A stretch of 64,000 nt of DNA, taken from positions 28,398-92,397 of the forward strand of contig CANTFG010000117.1 of NCBI GenBank assembly GCA_947652605.1. The letters run 5' to 3'. This document shows, piece by piece, positions 1-9,937 of this stretch. The notes below the pieces were generated by a model. It saw only the letters and a list, made by a program, of their open reading frames with translations, was not told the origin of the DNA and searched no databases. A program made the translations under genes and the position numbers. Numbering within the stretch: the first letter of the stretch is position 1; the number at the start of each line of letters is the position of its first letter. This stretch comes from Elmis aenea (taxonomy: Eukaryota > Arthropoda > Insecta > Coleoptera > Elmidae).

Positions 1-61
1 GCACGGTATTTTTAGGAAATTATTAAAAATTTAAACCAGCTCATTAAAAGACATATGCAAA

Positions 62-69
62 ACAATTGT
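62..69. other. Palindrome ACAATTGT (representative monomer)
   Basis: This perfect 8-bp palindrome is present in nearly every monomer. It is changed to ACATTTGT in a subset confined to about 24.5-34 kb and replaced by a T-run in the three deviant monomers at 26357, 30464 and 33371. Its role is unknown. Confidence 0.6.
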
Positions 70-131
70 ATTCATGTAAAGAGGCGATGGATAAACTGTT
101 TCTGTGATATACAAATCAATAATTAAAATTG

Positions 132-148
132 TTTCGAAATAGTCGCTC
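132..148 (+). other. CENP-B-box-like motif, partial match (representative monomer)
   Basis: The established CENP-B core is nTTCGnnnnAnnCGGGn. Here TTCG lies at 133-136, A at 141 and CG at 144-145, but the last two core bases are CT instead of GG. That is 7 of 9 core bases at correct spacing. In many monomers position 135 is A (TTAG), with less common TCAG, TTTG and GTAG forms, which lowers the match to 6 of 9 or fewer. A 7/9 match somewhere on either strand of a 171-bp unit is not rare by chance (roughly one in two in random sequence), so this is a weak candidate. Confidence 0.25.
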
Positions 149-153
149 AAGGA

Positions 154-161
154 ACATATGT
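154..161. other. Palindrome ACATATGT, microindel hotspot (representative monomer)
   Basis: This perfect 8-bp palindrome sits at monomer positions 154-161. A common variant has C at 157, giving ACACATGT. Twelve of the 29 indels I found lie at this palindrome and its immediate flank: 4-bp gains near 1183, 3410, 3585, 5131, 10607, 43788 and 46527, a 3-bp gain near 9920, 2-bp gains near 6161 and 11637, a 1-bp gain near 47044 and a 2-bp loss near 24635. The gains look like duplications of TATG, ACAT or TA, as expected of replication slippage. Confidence 0.7.
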
Positions 162-3100
162 ATTAACTAAAGCACGGTATATTTAGGAAATTATTAAAAA
201 TTAAAACCAGCTCATTGAAAGACATATGCAAAACAATTGTATTCATGTAAAGAGGCGATGGATAAACTGTTCCTGTGATATACAAATCAATTATTAAAAT
301 TGTTTCGAAATAGTCGCTCAAGGAACACATGTATTAACTAAAGCACGGCATTTTTAGGAAATTATTAAAAATTAAAACCAGCTCATTGAAAGACATATGC
401 AAAACAATTGTATTCATGTAAAGAGGCGATGGATAAACTGTTCCTGTGATATACAAATCAATAATTAAAATTGTTTAGAAATAGTCGCTCAAGGAACATA
501 TGTATTAACTAAAGCACGGTATTTTTAGGAAATTATTAAAAATTAAAACCAGCTCATTGAAAGACATATGCAAAACAATTGTATTCATGTAAAGAGGCGA
601 TGGATAAACTGTTTCTGTGATATACAAATCAATAATTGAAATTGTTTCGAAATAGTCGCTCAAGGAACATATGTATTAACTAAAGCACGGTATTTTTAGG
701 AAATTATTAAAAATTAAAACCAGCTCATTGAAAGACATATGCAAAACAATTGTATTCATGTAAAGAGGCGATGGATAAACTGTTCCTGTGATATACAAAT
801 CAATAATTAAAATTGTTTAGAAATAGTCGCTCAAGGAACATATGTATTAACTAAAGCACGGTATTTTTAGGAAATTATTAAAAATTAAAACCAGCTCATT
901 GAAAGACATATGCAAAACAATTGTATTCATGTAAAGAAGCGATGGATAAACTGTTCCTGTGATATACAAATCAATAATTAAAATTGTTTAGAAATAGTCG
1001 CTCAAGGAACATATGTATTAACTAAAGCACGGTATTTTTAGGAAATTATTAAAAATTAAAACCCGCTCATTGAAAGACATATGCAAAACAATTGTATTCA
1101 TGTAAAGAGGCGATGGATAAACTGTTCCTGTGATATACAAATCAATAATTAAAATTGTTTAGAAATAGTCGCTCAAGGAACATATGTATGTATTAACTAA
1201 AGCACGGTATTTTTAGGAAATTATTAAAAATTAAAACCAGCTCATTGAAAGACATATGCAAAACAATTGTATTCATGTAAAGAGGCGATGGATAAACTGT
1301 TTCTGTGATATACAAATCAATAATTAAAATTGTTTCGAAATAGTCGCTCAAGGAACACATGTATTAACTAAAGCACGGTATTTTTAGGAAATTATTAAAA
1401 ATTAAAACCAACTCATTGAAAGACATATGCAAAACAATTGTATTCATGTAAAGAGGCGATGGATAAACTGTTTCTGTGATATACAACTCAATAATTAAAA
1501 TTGTTTCGAAATAGTCGCTCAAGGAACATATGTATTAACTAAAGCACGGTATTTTTAGGAAATTATTAAAAATTAAAACCAGCTCATTGAAAGACATATG
1601 CAAAACAATTGTATTCATGTAAAGAGGCGATGGATAAACTGTTCCTGTGATATACAAATCAATAATTAAAATTGTTTCGAAATAGTCGCTCAAGGAACAC
1701 ATGTATTAACTAAAGCACGGCATTTTTAGGAAATTATTAAAAATTAAAACCAGCTCATTGAAAGACATATGCAAAACAATTGTATTCATGTAAAGAGGCG
1801 ATGGATAAACTGTTCCTGTGATATACAAATCAATAATTAAAATTGTTTAGAAATAGTCGCTCAAGGAACATATGTATTAACTAAAGCACGGTATTTTTAG
1901 GAAATTATTAAAAATTAAAACCAGCTCATTGAAAGACATATGCAAAACAATTGTATTCATGTAAAGAGGCGATGGATAAACTGTTCCTGTGATATACAAA
2001 TCAATAATAAAAATTGTGTAGAAATAGTCGCTCAAGGAACATATGTATTAACTAAAGCACGGTATTTTTAGGAAATTATTAAAAATTAAAACCAGCTCAT
2101 TGAAAGACATATGCAAAACAATTGTATTCATGTAAAGAGGCGATGGATAAACTGTTCCTGTGATATACAAATCAATAATTAAAATTGTTTCGAAATAGTC
2201 GCTCAAGGAACACATGTATTAACTAAAGCACGGCATTTTTAGGAAATTATTAAAAATTAAAACCAGCTCATTGAAAGACATATGCAAAACAATTGTATTC
2301 ATGTAAAGAGGCGATGGATAAACTGTTCCTGTGATATACAAATCAATAATTAAAATTGTTTCGAAATAGTCGCTCCAGGAACACATGTATTAACTAAAGC
2401 ACGGTATTTTTAGGAAATTATTAAAAATTAAAACCAACTCATTGAAAGACATATGCAAAACAATTGTATTCATGTAAAGAGGCGATGGATAAACTGTTTC
2501 TGTGATATACAAATCAATAATTAAAATTGTTTCGAAATAGTCGCTCAAGGAACATATGTATTAACTAAAGCACGGTATTTTTAGGAAATTATTAAAAATT
2601 TAAACCAGCTCATTAAAAGACATATGCAAAACAATTGTATTCATGTAAAGTGGCGATGGATAAACTGTTTCTGTGATATACAAATCAATAATTAAAATTG
2701 TTTCGAAATAGTCGCTCAAGGAACATATGTATTAACTAAAGCACGGTATTTTTAGGAAATTATTAAAAATTAAAACCAGCTCATTGAAAGACATATGCAA
2801 AACAATTGTATTCATGTAAAGAGGCGATGGATAAACTGTTCCTGTGATATACAAATCAATAATTAAAATTGTTTCGAAATAGTCGCTCAAGGAACACATG
2901 TATTAACTAAAGCACGGCATTTTTAGGAAATTATTAAAAATTAAAACCAGCTCATTGAAAGACATATGCAAAACAATTGTATTCATGTAAAGAGGCGATG
3001 GATAAACTGTTCCTGTGATATACAAATCAATAATTAAAATTGTTTAGAAATAGTCGCTCAAGGAACATATGTATTAACTAAAGCACGGTATTTTTAGGAA

Positions 3101-3945
3101 ATTATTAAAAATTAAAACCAGCTCATTGAAAGACATATGCAAAACAATTGTATTCATGTAAAGAAGCGATGGATAAATTGTTCCTGTGATATACAAATCA
3201 ATAATTAAAATTGTTTAGAAATAGTCGCTCAAGGAACATATGTATTAACTAAAGCACGGTATTTTTAGGAAATTATTAAAAATTAAAACCCGCTCATTGA
3301 AAGACATATGCAAAACAATTGTATTCATGTAAAGAGGCGATGGATAAACTGTTCCTGTGATATACAAATCAATAATTAAAATTGTTTCGAAATAGTCGCT
3401 CAAGGAACATATGTATGTATTAACTAAAGCACGGTATTTTTAGGAAATTATTAAAAATTAAAACCAGCTCATTGAAAGACATATGCAAAACAATTGTATT
3501 CATGTAAAGAGGCGATGGATAAACTGTTCCTGTGATATACAAATCAATAATTAAAATTGTTTCGAAATAGTCGCTCAAGGAACATATGTATGTATTAACT
3601 AAAGCACGGTATTTTTAGGAAATTATTAAAAATTAAAACCAGCTCATTGAAAGACATATGCAAAACAATTGTATTCATGTAAAGAGGCGATGGATAAACT
3701 GTTCCTGTGATATACAAATCAATAATTAAAATTGTTTCGAAATAGTCGCTCAAGGAACACATGTATTAACTAAAGCACGGTATTTTTAGGAAATTATTAA
3801 AAATTAAAACCAACTCATTGAAAGACATATGCAAAACAATTGTATTCATGTAAAGAGGCGATGGATAAACTGTTTCTGTGATATACAAATCAATAATTAA
3901 AATTGTTTCGAAATAGTCGCTCAAGGAACATATGTATTAACTAAA

Positions 3946-5149
3946 GCACGGTATTTTTAGGAAATTATTAAAAATTTAAACCAGCTCATTAAAAGACATA
4001 TGCAAAACAATTGTATTCATGTAAAGTGGCGATGGATAAACTGTTTCTGTGATATACAAATCAATAATTAAAATTGTTTCGAAATAGTCGCTCAAGGAAC
4101 ATATGTATTAACTAAAGCACGGTATTTTTAGGAAATTATTAAAAATTAAAACCAGCTCATTGAAAGACATATGCAAAACAATTGTATTCATGTAAAGAGG
4201 CGATGGATAAACTGTTCCTGTGATATACAAATCAATAATTAAAATTGTTTCGAAATAGTCGCTCAAGGAACACATGTATTAACTAAAGCACGGCATTTTT
4301 AGGAAATTATTAAAAATTAAAACCAGCTCATTGAAAGACATATGCAAAACAATTGTATTCATGTAAAGAGGCGATGGATAAACTGTTCCTGTGATGTACA
4401 AATCAATAATTAAAATTGTTTAGAAATAGTCGCTCAAGGAACATATGTATTAACTAAAGCACGGTATTTTTAGGAAATTATTAAAAATTAAAACCAGCTC
4501 ATTGAAAGACATATGCAAAACAATTGTATTCATGTAAAGAGGCGATGGATAAACTGTTTCTGTGATATACAAATCAATAATTGAAATTGTTTCGAAATAG
4601 TCGCTCAAGGAACATATGTATTAACTAAAGAAGCACGGTATTTTTAGGAAATTATTAAAAATTAAAACCAGCTCATTGAAAGACATATGCAAAACAATTG
4701 TATTCATGTAAAGAGGCGATGGATAAACTGTTCCTGTGATATACAAATCAATAATTAAAATTGTTTAGAAATAGTCGCTCAAGGAACATATGTATTAACT
4801 AAAGCACGGTATTTTTAGGAAATTATTAAAAATTAAAACCAGCTCATTGAAAGACATATGCAAAACAATTGTATTCATGTAAAGAAGCGATGGATAAATT
4901 GTTCCTGTGATATACAAATCAATAATTAAAATTGTTTAGAAATAGTCGCTCAAGGAACATATGTATTAACTAAAGCACGGTATTTTTAGGAAATTATTAA
5001 AAATTAAAACCCGCTCATTGAAAGACATATGCAAAACAATTGTATTCATGTAAAGAGGCGATGGATAAACTGTTCCTGTGATATACAAATCAATAATTAA
5101 AATTGTTTCGAAATAGTCGCTCAAGGAACATATGTATGTATTAACTAAA
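3946..5149 (+). repeat. Seven-monomer cassette, copy 2
   Basis: This is the second full occurrence of the cassette at 1-1201: 7 x 171 bp, plus a 3-bp AAG gain near 4630 and a 4-bp TATG gain near 5131. Position 82 is T here and A in copy 1. The final four monomers are also the start of the 29-monomer segment at 4459-9421, so cassette and larger block overlap. Confidence 0.8.
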
Positions 5150-8100
5150 GCACGGTATTTTTAGGAAATTATTAAAAATTAAAACCAGCTCATTGAAAGA
5201 CATATGCAAAACAATTGTATTCATGTAAAGAGGCGATGGATAAACTGTTCCTGTGATATACAAATCAATAATTAAAATTGTTTTGAAATAGTCGCTCAAG
5301 GAACACATGTATTAACTAAAGCACGGCATTTTTAGGAAATTATTAAAAATTAAAACCAGCTCATTGAAAGACATATGCAAAACAATTGTATTCATGTAAA
5401 GAGGCGATGGATAAACTGTTCCTGTGATATACAAATCAATAATTAAAATTGTTTTCGAAATAGTCGCTCAAGAAACATATGTATTAACTAAAGCACGGTA
5501 TTTTTAGGAAATTATTAAAAATTAAAACCAGCTCATTGAAAGACATATGCAAAACAATTGTATTCATGTAAAGAAGCGATGGATAAATTGTTCCTGTGAT
5601 ATACAAATTAATAATTAAAATTGTTTAGAAATAGTCGCTCAAGGAACATATGTATTAACTAAAGCACGGTATTTTTAGGAAATTATTAAAAATTAAAACC
5701 AGCTCATTAAAAGACATATGCAAAACAATTGTATTCATGTAAAGAGGCGATGGATAAACTGTTCCTGTGATATACAAATCAATAATTAAAATTGTTTCGA
5801 AATAGTCGCTCAAGGAACATATGTATTAACTAAAGCACGGTATTTTTAGGAAATTATTAAAAATTAAAACCAGCTCATTGAAAGACATATGCAAAACAAT
5901 TGTATTCATGTAAAGAGGCGATGGATAAACTGTTCCTGTGATATACAAATCAATAATTAAAATTGTTTCGAAATAGTCGCTCAAGGAACACATGTATTAA
6001 CTAAAGCACGGCATTTTTAGGAATTATTAAAAATTAAAACCAGCTCATTGAAAGACATATGCAAAACAATTGTATTCATGTAAAGAGGCGATGGATAAAC
6101 TGTTCCTGTGGTATACAAATCAATAATTGAAATTGTTTCGAAATAGTCGCTCAAGGAACATATATGTATTAACTAAAGCACGGTATTTTTAGGAAATTAT
6201 TAAAAATTAAAACCAGCTCATTGAAAGACATATGCAAAACAATTGTATTCATGTAAAGAGGCGATGGATAAACTGTTCCTGTGATATATAAATCAATAAT
6301 TAAAATTGTTTCGAAATAGTCGCTCAAGGAACACATGTATTAACTAAAGCACGGCATTTTTAGGAAATTATTAAAATTAAAACCAGCTCATTGAAAGACA
6401 TATGCAAAACAATTGTATTCATGTAAAGAGGCGATGGATAAACTGTTCCTGTGATATACAAATCAATAATTAAAATTGTTTAGAAATAGTCGCTCAAGGA
6501 ACATATGTATTAACTAAAGCACGGTATTTTTAGGAAATTATTAAAAATTAAAACCAGCCCATTGAAAGACATACGCAAAACAATTGTATTCATGTAAAGA
6601 GGCGATGGATAAACTGTTTCTGTGATATACAAATCAATAATTAAAATTGTTTCGAATAGTCGCTCAAGGAACATATGTATTAACTAAAGCACGGTATTTT
6701 TAGGAAATTATTAAAAATTAAAACCAGCTCATTGAAAGACATATGCAAAACAATTGTATTCATGTAAAGAGGCGATGGATAAACTGTTCCTGTGATATAC
6801 AAATCAATAATTGAAATTGTTTCGAAATAGTCGCTCAAGAAACATATGTATTAACTAAAGCACGGTATTTTTAGGAAACTATTAAAAATTAAAACCAGCT
6901 CTTGAAAGACATATGCAAAACAATTGTATTCATGTAAAGAGGCGATGGATAAACTGTTCCTGTGATATACAAATCAATAATTAAAATTGTTTAGAAATAG
7001 TCGCTCAAGGAACATATGTATTAACTAAAGCACGGTATTTTTAGAAAATTATTAAAAATTAAAACCAGCTCATTGAAAGACATATGCAAAACAATTGTAT
7101 TCATGTAAAGAGGCGATGGATAAACTGTTCCTGTGATATACAAATCAATAATTAAAATTGTTTAGAAATAGTCGCTCAAGGAACATATGTATTAACTAAA
7201 GCACGGTATATTTAGGAAATTAATAAAAATTAAAACCAGCTCATTGAAAGACATATGCAAAACAATTGTATTCATGTAAAAAAGCGATGGATAAACTGTT
7301 CCTGTGATATACAAATCAATAATTAAAATTGTTTTAGAAATAGTCGCTCAAGGAACACATGTATTAACTAAAGCACGGTATTTTAGGAAATTATTAAAAA
7401 TTAAAACCAGCTCATTGAAAGACATATGCAAAACAATTGTATTCATGTAAAGAGGCGATGGATAAACTGTTCCTGTGATATACAAATCAATAATTAAAAT
7501 TGTTTAGAAATAGTCGCTCAAGGAACATATGTATTAACTAAAGCACGGTATTTTTAGGAAATTATTAAAAATTAAAACCAGCCCATTGAAAGACATACGC
7601 AAAACAATTGTATTCATGTAAAGAGGCGATGGATAAACTGTTTCTGTGATATACAAATCAATAATTAAAATTGTTTCGAAATAGTCGCTCAAGGAACATA
7701 TGTATTAACTAAAGCACGGTATTTTTGGGAAATTATTAAAAATTAAAACCAGCTCATTGAAAGACATATGCAAAACAATTGTATTCATGTAAAGAGGCGA
7801 TGGATAAACTGTTCCTGTGATATACAAATCAATAATTGAAATTGTTTCGAAATAGTCGCTCAAGAAACATATGTATTAACTAAAGCACGGTATTTTTAGG
7901 AAACTATTAAAAATTAAACCAGCTCTTTGAAAGACATATGCAAAACAATTGTATTCATGTAAAGAGGCGATGGATAAACTGTTCCTGTGATATACAAATC
8001 AATAATTAAAATTGTTTAGAAATAGTCGCTCAAGGAACATATGTATTAACTAAAGCACGGTATTTTTAGAAAATTATTAAAAATTAAAACCAGCTCATTG

Positions 8101-9421
8101 AAAGACATATGCAAAACAATTGTATTCATGTAGAGAGGCGATGGATAAACTGTTCCTGTGATATACAAATCAATAATTAAAATTGTTTAGAAATAGTCGC
8201 TCAAGGAACATATGAATTAACTAAAGCACGGTATATTTAGGAAATTATTAAAAATTAAAACCAGCTCATTGAAAGACATATGCAAAACAATTGTATTCAT
8301 GTAAAAAAGCGATGGATAAACTGTTCCTGTGATATACAAATCAATAATTAAAATTGTTTAGAAATAGTCGCTCAAGGAACATATGTATTAACTAAAGCAC
8401 GGTATTTTTAGGAAATTATTAAAAATTAAAACCAGCTCATTGAAAGACATATGCAAAACAATTGTATTCATGTAAAGAAGCGATGGATAAATTGTTCCTG
8501 TGATATACAAATCAATAATTAAAATTGTTTAGAAATAGTCGCTCAAGGAACATATGTATTAACTAAAGCACGGTATTTTTAGGAAATTATTAAAAATTAA
8601 AACCAGCTCATTGAAAGACATATGCAAAACAATTGTATTCATGTAAAGAGGCGATGGATAAACTGTTTCTGTAATATACAAATCAATAATTAAAATTGTT
8701 TCGAAATAGTCGCTCAAGGAACATATGTATTAACTAAAGCACGGTATTTTTAGGAAATTATTAAAAATTTAAACCAGCTCATTAAAAGACATATGCAAAA
8801 CAATTGTATTCATGTAAAGTGGCGATGGATAAACTGTTTCTGTGATATACAAATCAATAATTAAAATTGTTTCGAAATAGTCGCTCAAGGAACATATGTA
8901 TTAACTAAAGCACGGTATTTTTAGGAAATTATTAAAAATTAAAACCAGCTCATTGAAAGACATATGCAAAACAATTGTATTCATGTAAAGAGGCGATGGA
9001 TAAACTGTTCCTGTGATATACAAATCAATAATTAAAATTGTTTCGAAATAGTCGCTCAAGGAACACATGTATTAACTAAAGCACGGCATTTTTAGGAAAT
9101 TATTAAAAATTAAAACCAGCTCATTGAAAGACATATGCAAAACAATTGTATTCATGTAAAGAGGCGATGGATAAACTGTTCCTGTGATATACAAATCAAT
9201 AATTAAAATTGTTTAGAAATAGTCGCTCAAGGAACATATGTATTAACTAAAGCACGTATTTTTAGGAAATTATTAAAAATTAAAACCAGCTCATTGAAAG
9301 ACATATGCAAAACAATTGTATTCATGTAAAGAGGCGATGGATAAACTGTTTCTGTGATATACAAATCAATAATTGAAATTGTTTCGAAATAGTCGCTCAA
9401 GGAACATATGTATTAACTAAA
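4459..9421 (+). repeat. 29-monomer segment, copy 1 (about 4.96 kb)
   Basis: This segment is 29 x 171 bp + 4 bp. Its variant order is repeated at 9938-14902, about 5,476 bp (32 monomers) downstream. Shared rare markers include the TATG gain (5129 and 10605), AAATTAATAATT (5604 and 11079), the TA gain (6161 and 11637), AGCCC with ATACGC (6556 and 12033) and GTAATATAC (8671 and 14151). Internally it holds a tandem duplication of six monomers, visible as AGCCC at 6556 and 7580. This copy carries nine 1-bp indels that copy 2 lacks, mostly in short homopolymers. These are either decay or consensus error. Confidence 0.9.
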
Positions 9422-9937
9422 GCACGGTATTTTTAGGAAATTATTAAAAATTAAAACCAGCTCATTGAAAGACATATGCAAAACAATTGTATTCATGTAA
9501 AGAGGCGATGGATAAACTGTTCCTGTGATATACAAATCAATAATTAAAATTGTGTAGAAATAGTCGCTCAAGGAACATATGTATTAACTAAAGCACGGTA
9601 TTTTTAGGAAATTATTAAAAATTAAAACCAGCTCATTGTAAGACATATGCAAAACAATTGTATTCATGTAAAGAGGCGATGGATAAACTGTTTCTGTGAT
9701 ATACAAATCAATAATTAAAATTGTGTAGAAATAGTCGCTCAAGAAACATATGTATTAACTAAAGCACGGTATTTTTAGGAAATTATTAAAAATTAAAACC
9801 AGCTCATTGAAAGACATATGCAAAACAATTGTATTCATGTAAAGAGGCGATGGATAAACTGTTCCTGTGATATACAAATCAATAATTAAAATTGTTTAGA
9901 AATAGTAGCTCAAGGAACATAATATGTATTAACTAAA
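9422..9937 (+). repeat. Three-monomer spacer between the 29-monomer copies
   Basis: The three monomers carry, in order, GTGTAG at 131-136, then CATTGTAAG with GTGTAG and AGAAAC, then GTAGCTC in place of GTCGCTC. The last also has a 3-bp gain near 9920. The same trio occurs at 18323-18835 and 21572-22084, each time directly after a T101/G125 monomer, so it moves as a unit. Confidence 0.85.

Larger units (their letters stand above)
1..171 (+). repeat. Reference monomer defining the phase used in this annotation
   Basis: This first copy is indel-free, so monomer position equals window coordinate. In order it holds: GCACGG (1-6); an A/T-tract block (9-35); CCAGCTCATT (36-45); a CATATG (52-57); palindrome ACAATTGT (62-69); the most GC-rich stretch GAGGCGATGG (81-90); the polymorphic TTC/TCC site (100-102); a second A/T block (113-130); palindrome TTTCGAAA (132-139); GTCGCTCAAGG (142-152); palindrome ACATATGT (154-161). 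This copy carries T at 32 and A at 46, which are minority states typical of one recurring monomer type. Most monomers have A32 and G46. The phase is arbitrary, and nothing in the sequence marks a biological start. Confidence 0.95.
1..1201 (+). repeat. Seven-monomer cassette, copy 1
   Basis: This is seven consecutive monomers (1197 bp + 4 bp) whose diagnostic variants appear in the same order as at 3946-5149. The last monomer has CCCGCTC in place of CCAGCTC and ends with a duplicated TATG. The 5' part of this order (T32/A46/T82, C157, C7-A135, T101/G125) also follows the T82 monomers near 8820, 14300 and 20970, so it is the most widely reused block in the first 23 kb. Confidence 0.8.
1..4458 (+). 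repeat. Array region Ia: 26 monomers with 7- and 5-monomer cassettes
   Basis: Region Ia is 26 x 171 bp plus three 4-bp TATG duplications (near 1183, 3410 and 3585). A seven-monomer order of variants occupies 1-1201: T32/A46, then C157, then C7 with A135, then T101/G125, then A135, then A83/A135, then C38 with the TATG gain. The same order recurs at 3946-5149. A version missing two monomers (T101/G125 and one A135) lies at 2570-3428. A 13-monomer offset links the TATG gains near 1183 and 3410. An 8-monomer offset links the G-T-G-G variants (T82) at 2650 and 4026. No coding capacity is present. Confidence 0.85.

Noticed and set aside
81..90. GAGGCGATGG read as a ribosome-binding site followed by ATG
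   Set aside because: The purine run overlaps the ATG, the frame soon meets a stop in every monomer, and the context is eukaryotic satellite DNA.
97..155. Long-range inverted repeat GTTCC...GGAAC within a monomer as a hairpin
   Set aside because: The arms are only 5 bp, separated by about 50 bp, and T101 monomers break the left arm. It is not better than chance.
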